From the NCBI GenBank assembly GCA_045631465.1, contig JAZQUV010000016.1, forward strand, positions 1 through 31,481: DNA of 31,481 nucleotides, in the 5' to 3' direction. This DNA comes from Aphodosoma sp045631465 (lineage in GTDB: Bacteria > Bacteroidota > Bacteroidia > Bacteroidales > Paludibacteraceae). Both the position numbers and the translations under genes were made by a program. Each line of letters begins with the position of its first letter. Position 1 is the first letter of the stretch. The notes below the pieces were generated by a model. It was not told where the DNA came from. It made no database searches and worked only from the letters and a program-made list of their open reading frames with translations. Shown here one piece after another: positions 1-8,654 of this stretch.

Positions 1-168
1 AAAGATACTAAAAATCAATGAAATACGCAAACTTTTAGATTGTTTTTTTACTAAAAAAAGACAAAAAATACATCTAATTTTATTTATAAAAAATATAAAA
101 ATAATAGCCTTTTTTTGACCTATATTTTGAGCACCCTACCCGCAGGGGGGGAGGGGTTTATTTAATCT
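1..168. other. AT-rich non-coding start of window
   Basis: No gene is visible here. The first 120 bases are very AT-rich. Bases about 133-158 (CCCTACCCGCAGGGGGGG followed by AGGGGTTT) resemble the second half of the GC-rich repeat that is arrayed at 8.7-9.24 kb, so this is probably a partial copy of that family, just downstream of the small HTH gene on the minus strand. Confidence 0.6.
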
Positions 169-357
169 CTATTTTTCTGGTAGTTCTATGCAATAATGGT
201 CGCAGAGGTATCGCACTGCCAGTGGGTGCAAAATCTTTGCCCTAGGGGGCGTAAAAAGGCGCGAGAGGTTCTCCTGATGCTCACGACACCATCGTCGCAT
301 TGTCGAGGTAGATACCCCTGCTGCACGAGCTAAATCGGATTTGTATACACGTTTCAT
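169..357 (-). CDS. Small helix-turn-helix protein (62 aa), possibly DUF4248-like
   Basis: A 62-residue basic protein. Residues 5-25 (KSDLARAAGVSTSTMRRW) read as a helix-turn-helix: 'KSDLA..AGVS' gives the first helix and turn, and 'TSTMRRW' the recognition helix. The end (ILHPLAVRYLCDHY) resembles the 'L.P..V..I...LG' ending of small HTH proteins common in Bacteroidales (DUF4248-like), which is family recall and not a search. Such proteins probably bind DNA, but their target is unknown. It is an orphan: no partner gene lies within 900 bases, and the DNA just upstream of the start is a dispersed repeat (366-380). Gene status is supported by the coherent HTH pattern. It could also be a relic of a lost mobile element. 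Confidence 0.5.
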   Translation of the reverse strand: MKRVYKSDLARAAGVSTSTMRRWCREHQENLSRLFTPPRAKILHPLAVRYLCDHYCIELPEK

Positions 358-1268
358 AGAATGAGGAACCGAAGGTCTTTGAGGCGTTAGGTAAAAAATT
401 ATGAATTATGAACCGAAGGTCATGAGCCGTTAGGCGAATAATTATGCATTATGCCGAGCTTAGTAACTATCACGACCGAAGGGAGTAATAATTACGATAA
501 GCATTAAGATTCTCAGATTCTCAGATTCTCAAGAGGTATTTTTTTTTGAGAAAGTAAGAAAATGAACTAAATTAGTATATATAAAAAAATACGCGTACCT
601 TATTAATAATATTTATATATATGGTGTATATATAACAATTTATATTTTCCCATTCACTTTCTCTCCGTGAGAAAGTGAGAAAGTGAGAAATTCTCAATTA
701 AAATAACGCCGCATGGCAATTTTATTGCCAAAGGCTCAAAGACCTTCGGTTCTTAATTATTAATTGTTAATTGTTAATTTTTAATTCCAAACACCCACTC
801 ACAGTGTGTACTACCCAACAGCAACCCTCAAGCAACCTGCAAGCAAGCAAACAGTCAAAAACAACACCCACTCACAGTGTGTATTTTTGCTGAAAATTGC
901 GATTAAGCGAGAGCAATGAATTTATTCAATTGCCGAGTACAAGCAATTTCATGAGCGTAGCGAATAACGATAGAGGTTCACGACCAGAGGGAGTAAACAA
1001 CATTAAACAGTCAAAACTGACTTAAACCGTCAGAAACCGTCAGCGCGGTTTCGGAATGTTGTAAATTTGCACTCGATTTCAGTCAATATGACTAATCAGT
1101 CTAATCGGTCTTATTTGACTAATCTATCCTATAGCCTCTATTATTGCTATAGATTCTATAATTCTTAATTCTTTTTGGGATATATGAGGCTTTACTTATT
1201 GTGATAGAGACGCGATATATCTGCGCCTCTATTTTTATATACTTGCGTCTCTACTTTTTTTGTTACTT
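358..1268. other. Non-coding region with dense repeat fragments
   Basis: No convincing gene lies in these 900 bases. The region holds: copies of the AAAGACCTTCGGTTC repeat at 366-380 and 738-752, with a truncated copy at 410-420; a short tandem ATTCTCAG run near 508-530; a hairpin-forming CACTTTCTC/GAGAAAGTG block at about 655-690; a paired-palindrome element at 790-884; and a segment at about 930-990 (TTGCCGAGTACAAGCAA) similar to the DNA behind the amidase gene at 8566-8589. Bases 1005-1170 contain alternating GACTAATC/TCTAATCGGTC motifs. It looks like accumulated repeat debris. Confidence 0.65.
790..884 (-). repeat. Paired-palindrome repeat element, copy A
   Basis: Two identical 20-mers, ACACCCACTCACAGTGTGTA at 791-810 and 864-883, bracket about 53 bases containing CAAGCAACCTGCAAGCAAGC. 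Reverse-complemented, this matches the elements at 13771-13875 and 25619-25723: the same end motif (ACACACTGTGAGTGGGT), the same internal TTGCTTGxAGGTTGC motif, and the same length class of about 95-105 bases. Confidence 0.8.
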
Positions 1269-1272
1269 TATG

Positions 1273-1303
1273 TTTGTTATACAAAAAAAAATTACTACCT
1301 TTG
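1273..1303 (+). promoter_or_regulatory. Bacteroidota-type promoter for the cyclophilin gene
   Basis: TTTG at 1273-1276, then 19 bases, then TACCTTTG at 1296-1303. This matches the Bacteroidota housekeeping sigma consensus (TTTG at -33, TAnnTTTG at -7) closely. Transcription would start near 1309, giving a leader of about 38 bases before the ATG at 1347. Confidence 0.75.
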
Positions 1304-1346
1304 TGGTCTAATAGACAAACGTGGCAAAGCCTCTCATTACTGAAAT

Positions 1347-2054
1347 ATGAAAAAAATAGTATTATCAATTTTAATATGTTTTGTTGCAGTGGGTATGATT
1401 GCGGCAAAACCTCAGCGCACAAAAAAACAAAGACAAAAAATGGTAAAAATCGAAACAACTCTCGGCACTATCAAAGTGAAACTCTATGATGAAACTCCGC
1501 TTCATCGCGACAATTTCCTCAAACTTGTGAAAGAGGAGTTCTACGAAGGCACTCTCTTTCACCGCGTTATACGTGATTTTATGATACAAGCAGGCGACCC
1601 TGAGTCGAAAACTGCCGATTCGCTCACGCATCTTGGTGCGGGTGGGGTAGGCTACACTGTGCCTGCCGAGATTGTGTTCCCTCAGCTATATCACAAACGT
1701 GGTGCTCTTGCTGCTGCACGTCAGGGCGATATGGTGAACCCTGAAAAGAAATCGAGCGGTTGTCAATTCTACATCGTGCAGGGTCAGACTTTCACCGACG
1801 AGCAATTGGACCAAATGGAGAAGCGCATTGCATATCAATTGCGCATGCGCGAACCTTTCCACTACACTGAGGAACAACGCATTGCCTACAAAACCTTTGG
1901 TGGCACTCCTCACCTCGACGGACAATACACTGTGTTTGGCGAAGTGGTGGAGGGTTTCGATGTGTTGCAAAAAATATCGGAGGTGGAAACTGGCAGAGGC
2001 GACCGCCCTGTGGAAGATATCAGAATCGTGAAAGTGAAAGTTTGCAAGAAATAG
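1347..2054 (+). CDS. Secreted cyclophilin-type peptidyl-prolyl cis-trans isomerase
   Basis: A 235-residue cyclophilin that isomerises Xaa-Pro peptide bonds and probably assists folding in the periplasm. Residues 1-20 are a signal peptide (lysines, then a hydrophobic stretch ending GMIAA). The cyclophilin fold begins near residue 33 (VKIETTLGTIKVKLYDETP). The catalytic signature FHRVIRDFMIQAGDP and the SSGCQFYIVQG strand are present, as is the closing DGQYTVFGEVVEGFDVL. About 40 residues between QFYIVQG and the closing block (TDEQLDQMEKRI... to KTFGGTPH) form a charged insertion; from memory this is common in Bacteroidales cyclophilins. A good promoter lies 40 bases upstream. It appears to be a single gene, separated by 267 non-coding bases from the ABC ATPase that follows. 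Family assignment is firm; the in vivo clients are unknown. Confidence 0.93.
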   Translation: MKKIVLSILICFVAVGMIAAKPQRTKKQRQKMVKIETTLGTIKVKLYDETPLHRDNFLKLVKEEFYEGTLFHRVIRDFMIQAGDPESKTADSLTHLGAGGVGYTVPAEIVFPQLYHKRGALAAARQGDMVNPEKKSSGCQFYIVQGQTFTDEQLDQMEKRIAYQLRMREPFHYTEEQRIAYKTFGGTPHLDGQYTVFGEVVEGFDVLQKISEVETGRGDRPVEDIRIVKVKVCKK

Positions 2055-2321
2055 TCGACGGTCAATAATAAAAATACAGGAAGACACGATGACACGAAAT
2101 TAAAAAAGACATAATAACATAATAACAAAATTTATTTCATTATATTTTATGTTCTTCTGTTCTTCTGTCTTTTAAAAACAAAAAATCATGTTATCATGTC
2201 TAAAAAAAAGACATAATAACACAATAACAAAAAATTCTGTTTTTCGTTCTTTAAAAAAAACAAAAACGAAGCGAAGCTGAGTAAATCTCACTACTCACTA
2301 CTCGCTACTCACTACTAAAAT
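2055..2321. repeat. Intergenic AT-rich direct repeats
   Basis: A roughly 25-base motif (AAAAAGACATAATAACA, then A/CAATAACAAAA) occurs at about 2104-2131 and again at about 2211-2237. Between them is a tandem TTCTTCTG (about 2152-2170). The last 45 bases before the next start are a run of CACTACTC units. No ORF is visible. The function is unknown; it is probably decayed repeat DNA. Confidence 0.6.
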
Positions 2322-2981
2322 ATGAAACTACTAGAATATAAAGGTGTTGATATCTGCCAAGAGGGTATAGAGGTGCTCTCTGCGGTGGATTTTGCGCTTG
2401 AACAAGGCGAATTTGTTTACCTCTGCGGTAAAGTGGGCTCGGGCAAAAGTTCGCTCCTCAAAACCCTATATGCCGAAATCCCCGTGAAAGTGGGCGAAGC
2501 TCGTATATTCGATTACGACCTCGTTAAGTTGAAAAACAAACAGATACCATTGCTCCGTCGCAAAATTGGCATCGTGTTCCAAGACTTCCAACTGCTCAGC
2601 GACCGCAGCGTGCACGACAACCTCGAATTTGTGCTCCGCGCAACTGGCTGGAAATCGCAGAAAGAGATTGACGACCAAATTGATTTCGTGCTCTCGACTG
2701 TGGGCATGGCAAAGAAGGGGTATAAATGGCCGCACCAATTGTCGGGTGGCGAACAACAACGCATCGTAATAGCTCGTGCATTGCTCAACTCGCCAGAACT
2801 CGTTATTGCCGACGAGCCTACTGGCAACCTCGACCCTCAAACAGGTCGCGAACTGATGGAACTCCTTCACGCCATTGCGCAAAGTGGCACCGCCGTGATA
2901 ATGGCTACCCACAACATGCAATTCATCGAAGAATTTCCTGCCAAATGCTACACCTGCGAGGACGGAAAACTCAAAGGTTGA
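2322..2981 (+). CDS. ftsE: FtsE-like ABC transporter ATP-binding protein
   Basis: A 219-residue ABC ATPase with all nucleotide-binding motifs: Walker A GKVGSGKS (about residues 36-43), Q-loop VFQDFQLL, signature LSGGEQQR (about 140-147), Walker B LVIADEPTGNLD (from about 160) and H-loop ATHN. The short single-domain length, the 'FQDFQLLSDRSVHDNL' segment and the 'EPTGNLDP' run are typical of the FtsE/LolD/MacB-type subgroup. FtsE works with the membrane protein FtsX to control cell-wall hydrolases at division. No ftsX lies next to it here, so FtsE is the best family call and the alternative is a LolD-like or other export ATPase. The next gene downstream starts 72 bases later and encodes a secreted protein followed by an amidase, so a link to wall hydrolysis is possible but unproven. 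Confidence 0.8.
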   Translation: MKLLEYKGVDICQEGIEVLSAVDFALEQGEFVYLCGKVGSGKSSLLKTLYAEIPVKVGEARIFDYDLVKLKNKQIPLLRRKIGIVFQDFQLLSDRSVHDNLEFVLRATGWKSQKEIDDQIDFVLSTVGMAKKGYKWPHQLSGGEQQRIVIARALLNSPELVIADEPTGNLDPQTGRELMELLHAIAQSGTAVIMATHNMQFIEEFPAKCYTCEDGKLKG

Positions 2982-3053
2982 ACTCCAATAGGGTAGAAAC
3001 ACTAAATACCAAAACAATAAACACTAATAATTAACCATTAAATCAAAAGAAGT

Positions 3054-3890
3054 ATGAAAAAAATCTTACTTTTAGCCGTTGCACTTGTGTCAATGATGGC
3101 ATCAGCGCAAGTATTGGAAGTTGCTTCTGTTGAGAAAATTAACATCCCACAGAATGCCGACTCAAAAATTGCAGGCATTGCTCCTGATGGTTCTTATTTG
3201 CTCATCACTTCGCAAACTAACAAGGGTTTGCAATGTTTTGACTTGGCAACTAAGAAGGTGACTACTCTAACCGAAGCCGATGGCGCTGGTTATAATGTCG
3301 AAATCTCGGCAGACTCGAAAAATGTGACTTATCGCGAAGTGACATATACTGCCGACCGCGCTCGTATGACTGCCTTGGTTAACCACGACTTTGCTACTGC
3401 TAAAAAGTCAACTATAGTGACTTCTACTCGCGACATGCAACGCGCTCGCGTGCGTGGTGCTATCGCTCCTAAAGTGGCTATCCAAAATGGTGAACTCGTT
3501 CTCACAGTGGGTACTACTACCAAAGTGTTGTCGCCTAACGGTCGAGGTCTTAGCTATATATGGCCTAGCCTTTCGCCTGATGGCAAAAAAATCGTTTACT
3601 ACGTGTCGGGTGCTGTGTGGACTTGCAACATCGATGGTTCGAACGTGAAACGTATTGGCAACTTCCGCGCTCCTCGTTGGTACAGCAACAACGTCGTTGT
3701 GGGTATGAACGACATCGACGATGGTCATGTGGTGACTGCTTCTTCTGTCGTTGCCTACACTCTCGATGGCAAAAAACAAGTGCTCACATCTGACAACATC
3801 ATGGCTATGTATCCTTATGCATCTGCCGATGGCAAAAAAATCGTTTGCTCAACACCTACTGGCGAAGCATACCTTATTAACATTAAATAA
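3054..3890 (+). CDS. Secreted TolB/PD40-like beta-propeller protein
   Basis: A 278-residue protein with a signal peptide (MKKILLLAVALVSMMASAQ). Several repeats of the PD40/WD40-like type are visible: 'IAGIAPDGSYLLITS', 'NVEISADSKNVTYRE', 'WPSLSPDGKKIVYYV' followed by 'VWTCNIDGSNVKRI', and 'YPYASADGKKIVCST'. These 'S.DGKKI.Y' strands are typical of TolB-like propellers, which usually bind proteins or peptides. The protein is shorter than a full six-blade TolB, so four to five blades are likely. It lies only 9 bases upstream of the giant amidase gene on the same strand, so the two are almost certainly co-transcribed and may work together outside the inner membrane. No T9SS tail is visible, so it probably stays in the periplasm. 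The specific function is unknown. Confidence 0.8.
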   Translation: MKKILLLAVALVSMMASAQVLEVASVEKINIPQNADSKIAGIAPDGSYLLITSQTNKGLQCFDLATKKVTTLTEADGAGYNVEISADSKNVTYREVTYTADRARMTALVNHDFATAKKSTIVTSTRDMQRARVRGAIAPKVAIQNGELVLTVGTTTKVLSPNGRGLSYIWPSLSPDGKKIVYYVSGAVWTCNIDGSNVKRIGNFRAPRWYSNNVVVGMNDIDDGHVVTASSVVAYTLDGKKQVLTSDNIMAMYPYASADGKKIVCSTPTGEAYLINIK

Positions 3891-3899
3891 CGCAGAACT

Positions 3900-6800
3900 A
3901 TGAAAAAGATATTACTATTTATCGTTGCTCTCATGACATCTGCTGTTATGATGGCACAATTGGATGGCAAAAAGGTTTATGTCAATCCTGGTCACGGTAG
4001 TTTTGGTCCTAACGACCGCCCTATGGCAACTATCCCTTATCCAAACCTCTCGACTACTGGTATGCCCGACACTCTTGGTTTCTATGAGTCGAACACCAAC
4101 CTCTGGAAATGTATGGAGCTTGGTCGTAAACTCGAGGCTGCAGGTGCTGTTGTGATGTATTCGCGCACTCAATGCGGTCCTTGGCCATATGAGTATCCTT
4201 ATGCCGATTATACTTATGACGCATACAAAGCCCTCCCTGACTACGAAAAATACAACAAAGTCCTCTCGGTGATTTGTGAAGAGGTAGAGGCTTTTGGTGC
4301 CGACTATTTCATCTCGGTGCACTCTAACGCTGCAACCGAAGGTACTTCGACCAACTATCCTCTCTTGTTGTACAAAGGTAGCGATGCCGACGACTTCATT
4401 GATGGTAGTAAGGCTATGTGCGAAACTATGTGGCCATACCTCTTTGAATTGATGGATAGCAAACTCGACCCATACTCTTACTACAGCAAAACTAAGATGA
4501 ATAACCGTGGTTGCGACGACTTCTATGGCTACACTCTCGGTGTGTTGAAGAGCCATAGTTCGCCTGGTTTCCTCTCTGAAGGTTATTTCCATACTTATCA
4601 ACCAGCTCGCCACCGTGCGCTCAACCCTGACTATTGCAAACAAGAGGGTATTCGCTACTATCGTGGTATTGCTGCATATTTTGGCGAAGAGGCTGAAACT
4701 AAAGGTTATATCATGGGTACTGTGAAAGACTTGCACGAAAAAATGTCGCACTCGCTCTACAACTATGCTGCTAAATCTAACGACCAATGGGTGCCATGTA
4801 ATGGTGCTGTGGTTACTCTCTACAAAGGTGGCGTAGAAGTGGCTAAATACAATGTGGATACTCTCTACAATGGTATCTTCTATTTCCCTGACCTCGAACC
4901 TGGCAACGACTATACTCTCGATGCTACTTGCGAAGGCTACAAACCTTTGTTCGACGACTACAAACAACCTATCACAGTGAAGGCTAACGAAACTACATAC
5001 CCTATGATTTTCTTGGAATCAATGACATACGAACCTCCAAAAATCACTTATGTAGACTATCCTGACGCTGCAACTGCTGGTGCAGTGGCTCCTTCTAACA
5101 TCGTTGTTGGCGCTCCTACTGCTAATGTTTATGCCGAAATCGAAGGTACTATCAAACGTACTATCCAACGTGGCGACTCTATCATCATCCTTTCGCATAC
5201 TGATGATAAAACAGCTCACCTCTATCTTGTAAACAACAAAACAGGCGAAATCGCAAATATCCCAACTGAAGGCATCGACCCTGTTGACGCAGAAAACCTT
5301 GGTAGCTACCTCGCTCTTTCTGATATCGCAATGTCGTGCGACGGCGTATTGGTTGGTTGTAACTACATCCGTTGCCAATATGGTGCTGACCAAGTGGATG
5401 AAGGCTACAAACGTGGTTCTCTCCAATTCTATCGTTGGAACAACTTGGCTGAAGCTCCTGTAAAATGGGTGAGCTCTCAACACTCGGCTAACTTCTACCG
5501 TGCCGATATGGGTATGACTATCGCTATCAGCGGCGAAGTCGACGACTGCGCGCTCCTCACTACTGGTATGACTTCGGGCTCTGCCAAAGGTATCCGTTTC
5601 TCTAAATTCGAAGTGGTTGATAATGCTATCGTTTCTACATTGTTCACAATGAACACTATCAACGAAACAAGCCCTTACACTGGTTTCAAATTCGGTACTC
5701 AAAACTTGTTGCAACTCTCTCCTCGCAACATCGAGGCTAACTACATCTTCGACGGTCCTCTTGCATTCCCTACTGAATTCGAACTTGCTAATGCCAACAA
5801 TACCGACAACGTGCTTCTCGGCTCTTTGGTTAGCGATTCTGTCAACCTTGCTTTCATGCAACCTAACTATTTGCGCTATGCAGGTCGTTCGTTGATGGCT
5901 ACTCCTTATTGCAATGCCGAATCGCTCGTGGCTGGTGTTCGCATCTATGATATTACTGATGGTTTGAACAATGCTAAACTTGTTAAACTCAATGCCAACC
6001 TCGAAACTCCTGTAAAAGCTACTTATGCTGCTGCTACTATTGCTGTAGCGAAAGGCAACTACGTTATCCGCCTCATCACTGATGGCACTATCACTACATT
6101 CTCTACCGAAGGTGTAGAACAACCTAAAGTTGCTAATATCTATGCTTATGGTTTGAACGTGACTAAAGCTGAATCGGCTTATACTTTCACTTTCAATGCT
6201 AACGAAAATGCTACTGAAGCTAACATTATCTTCTATCAAAACGATGTAGAGGTTGGTCGTAAAGCAATTAGCAACGTGGTGAAAGGCGAAAATAGCATCG
6301 TTATTGCCGAAGCCGAACTCCCAGGCGCTGAAGGTGTAGCTACTACTTGGGCTATCCAACTTGCTGCCGACAATGTGACTAACTGGAATGTTATCTACAA
6401 AGATACAGAGCATACTTATGGTCGCGCATTCAATGCTGTCGACAACTCGCCTGAGTCGGACTTCTTCGGCCGTATCTATGTGATGGACCGTCAAGGTTCT
6501 TCTACTTCGGCTAATAAAATCTATAATGGTGTGTATGTATTTAACCAAGATTATAGCAAAGTGAACACAACTCAATATCGTGGTGGTGTAGACTTTGGTA
6601 ACCCTGTTCACGCTACTATCGACCAATATGGTACTGTTTATTTCTCTGACTGGTCGGATGGCAACTCAGGTGTATGGCGCGTAAATCCTGCCGACCTCGA
6701 AGGCACTTATACTAACTTCTTCGATGGTTCACGCGATGGTAATGGTGTTATCTCTAACAATGGCGTGGCTGTTGGTTCTTCTAATCCTGGTATCAACATC

Positions 6801-8537
6801 TATGGTCGTGGTATGGATGCTAAACTCATCGTTTACAACGAAGACGCAAGCGGCACACTCCCTAAAAACGGTCTTGCAATCTACAATATCGGTAACCTCG
6901 ACGGTTCGCTCAAAGCATCATGGGCTGAGGCACCAAGCCAAGTAATGACTCTCACAGGTCAAGGCAACACCGAAGGTAACGTATGGGGTACATCACGTGG
7001 TGTATTCGTAGCACAAAACCGCTCGGCAGGCAACAACAACACAGGCTACACATCGCTCAAATTCTACTCATGGGATGGCAAAGAGCAATTCTCATCAGCC
7101 GTAGATCCATACAAAGAACTCATCGATGGTACAAATGGTGGTGGTTTTGCCGTAACACCTGACGAAAACGTATTGGTACTCAACAACGGTTCAGCCGAAT
7201 TCATGGTATTCGACATCACATGGGAAGGCAACAAACCAGTGCTCAACCACCGCTATTCTTTCAACCACGGCATCACAGCGGCTATCCGTCAAATGAACTT
7301 CGACTATGCTGGCAACCTTGTGGTTACTGGCGACAACGTGGTACGTGTATACGCTATGCCTTGCATGGATAATACTACAACTACTCCTGCTAAACGTGCT
7401 CTCGTGGTATCGAAAGGCGAAATCGTGGCTGTAGAACCTGCTCTCCCTACTGCTCCTGTATTCACTCCTGCTGCTTGTGAATATCGCGAAAGCATCGAGG
7501 TGTCTATCACTTGCGAAACTCCTAACACTGTATTGTTCTACACAATCACCGAAGGCGAAAACGTATCGGCTGAAAAACGTTATACTGAACCATTTGCGCT
7601 TAACACAACTGCTACTGTAACTGCTTATGCTCGCTTGTTGAACTACAATGGTGGTGTGCTTACTAACGCTGAAGGTAAAGCTTACGAAGCTGTTGCTAAT
7701 GCTACTTACACTCTCCGTCGAGTTGTTGCTGCTCCTGTTATTGCTCCTGCCGATGGCGAATATTCTGATTCTATCGAGGTGTCGATGACTTGCGCTACCG
7801 AAGGTGCTGCTATCTACTACACAATCAACGCTGGCGAAGAGACTCTCTATACTGCTCCATTTGTAATTAAATACAAAGATGCTACAGTGACTGCTTATGC
7901 CGTATTGGTTGACGCAGAAGGCAATCGTCTTGTGGATGCTAATGGCGAAGAATATCGCAGCGAAAACAATCCAACTGCTACTTACACTCACAACATCGTA
8001 GTGCCTAACCCTACATTCTCTCCAGAAGCTGGCGAGTATGAAGATGAAGTGGTTGTTACACTCAGCTGCGACCGTCAAAACGCAATCATCCTTTACGGAG
8101 TAATACCAGGTGATGTTATTCTTAATTATGCAGCATCTGATGAAGAGTTTGATTTTGGTGACGAACTCTACACAGAACCTATCAAACTTACTGAAACTTC
8201 TACTGTTATTGCTGTTGCTGTTGCTACTGACGCTGCTGGCAATGTAGTGAAGGTGAATGACCTCCCTGCATTTGCAAGTGAGCAAGTTTATGCACAATAC
8301 ATCATTACAAAAACTGACGTAGGTGTTGACAATGTGGCTCTTGCTGCTGTGGTATATTCTACTAACGGAGCTATCCACGTACAAGCTGAAATGGGCACAA
8401 TGATTGAACTCTTCACTGTTCAAGGTCAATGCATCTATGCAGCTGAAGCAACTGACAACCTCACAACTATCGAAGTACCAACTAACATCGTACTCGTACG
8501 CGTAGCTGGTCAAACTGTAAAAGTTGCGGTTAAGTAA
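3900..8537 (+). CDS. Giant secreted N-acetylmuramoyl-L-alanine amidase with T9SS sorting tail
   Basis: 1545 residues. A signal peptide (1-20) leads into an Amidase_3 domain (about 21-262). Its likely zinc ligands are H32 (NPGHGSFG), E63 (YESN) and H141 (FISVHSNA), with E227 (FLSEGYFH) as catalytic glutamate, so the enzyme should cleave the MurNAc-L-Ala bond of peptidoglycan. Residues about 265-375 form a carboxypeptidase-regulatory-like beta domain ('MGTVKDL', 'VTLYKGG', 'LEPGNDYTLDATCEGY'). Residues about 400-1170 are a long beta-rich region with propeller-like blades (possibly DUF4623-like, from memory). Three chitobiase-C-terminal-like repeats follow (about 1183-1277, 1278-1368, 1369-1470), each starting 'P.F.P..GEY.D.IEVS...'. 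The end (about 1472-1545) is a T9SS type A sorting domain, finishing 'VRVAGQTVKVAVK'. The protein is probably exported and attached to the cell surface or released. Synonymous codon choice changes around 6841-7278 (see findings). Confidence 0.9.
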   Translation: MKKILLFIVALMTSAVMMAQLDGKKVYVNPGHGSFGPNDRPMATIPYPNLSTTGMPDTLGFYESNTNLWKCMELGRKLEAAGAVVMYSRTQCGPWPYEYPYADYTYDAYKALPDYEKYNKVLSVICEEVEAFGADYFISVHSNAATEGTSTNYPLLLYKGSDADDFIDGSKAMCETMWPYLFELMDSKLDPYSYYSKTKMNNRGCDDFYGYTLGVLKSHSSPGFLSEGYFHTYQPARHRALNPDYCKQEGIRYYRGIAAYFGEEAETKGYIMGTVKDLHEKMSHSLYNYAAKSNDQWVPCNGAVVTLYKGGVEVAKYNVDTLYNGIFYFPDLEPGNDYTLDATCEGYKPLFDDYKQPITVKANETTYPMIFLESMTYEPPKITYVDYPDAATAGAVAPSNIVVGAPTANVYAEIEGTIKRTIQRGDSIIILSHTDDKTAHLYLVNNKTGEIANIPTEGIDPVDAENLGSYLALSDIAMSCDGVLVGCNYIRCQYGADQVDEGYKRGSLQFYRWNNLAEAPVKWVSSQHSANFYRADMGMTIAISGEVDDCALLTTGMTSGSAKGIRFSKFEVVDNAIVSTLFTMNTINETSPYTGFKFGTQNLLQLSPRNIEANYIFDGPLAFPTEFELANANNTDNVLLGSLVSDSVNLAFMQPNYLRYAGRSLMATPYCNAESLVAGVRIYDITDGLNNAKLVKLNANLETPVKATYAAATIAVAKGNYVIRLITDGTITTFSTEGVEQPKVANIYAYGLNVTKAESAYTFTFNANENATEANIIFYQNDVEVGRKAISNVVKGENSIVIAEAELPGAEGVATTWAIQLAADNVTNWNVIYKDTEHTYGRAFNAVDNSPESDFFGRIYVMDRQGSSTSANKIYNGVYVFNQDYSKVNTTQYRGGVDFGNPVHATIDQYGTVYFSDWSDGNSGVWRVNPADLEGTYTNFFDGSRDGNGVISNNGVAVGSSNPGINIYGRGMDAKLIVYNEDASGTLPKNGLAIYNIGNLDGSLKASWAEAPSQVMTLTGQGNTEGNVWGTSRGVFVAQNRSAGNNNTGYTSLKFYSWDGKEQFSSAVDPYKELIDGTNGGGFAVTPDENVLVLNNGSAEFMVFDITWEGNKPVLNHRYSFNHGITAAIRQMNFDYAGNLVVTGDNVVRVYAMPCMDNTTTTPAKRALVVSKGEIVAVEPALPTAPVFTPAACEYRESIEVSITCETPNTVLFYTITEGENVSAEKRYTEPFALNTTATVTAYARLLNYNGGVLTNAEGKAYEAVANATYTLRRVVAAPVIAPADGEYSDSIEVSMTCATEGAAIYYTINAGEETLYTAPFVIKYKDATVTAYAVLVDAEGNRLVDANGEEYRSENNPTATYTHNIVVPNPTFSPEAGEYEDEVVVTLSCDRQNAIILYGVIPGDVILNYAASDEEFDFGDELYTEPIKLTETSTVIAVAVATDAAGNVVKVNDLPAFASEQVYAQYIITKTDVGVDNVALAAVVYSTNGAIHVQAEMGTMIELFTVQGQCIYAAEATDNLTTIEVPTNIVLVRVAGQTVKVAVK

Positions 8538-8625
8538 GTGTAAAAGATAAGTTCGTTTATCTTTTGCCGAACACAAGCAACTTCAACGTAGTTAAGGTAG
8601 CTGTTAAGTAAGTGTAAAAGATAAG
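8517..8625 (+). repeat. 35-bp duplication of the amidase gene end around a 39-bp segment
   Basis: Bases 8517-8551, covering the last codons and stop of the amidase gene, recur at 8591-8625 with a few differences; the shared core is GTTAAGTAAGTGTAAAAGAT. The second copy still reads as V-K-V-A-V-K-stop in one frame, like the end of the sorting signal. The 39 bases between (8552-8590) contain TTTGCCGAACACAAGCAACTTC, similar to a dispersed segment near 930-960. Confidence 0.75.
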
Positions 8626-8654
8626 CTTGCTTGAATGCTAGCTATATAAATCTT

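Noticed and set aside
5019..6626. Long open frame of 535 codons antisense to the amidase gene, with others of 350 (3915-4967) and 461 (7191-8576) codons
   Set aside because: They lie opposite a gene with clear domains and strong codon bias. The translations are rich in Ser, Val and His with no motif, which is the expected shadow of that bias.
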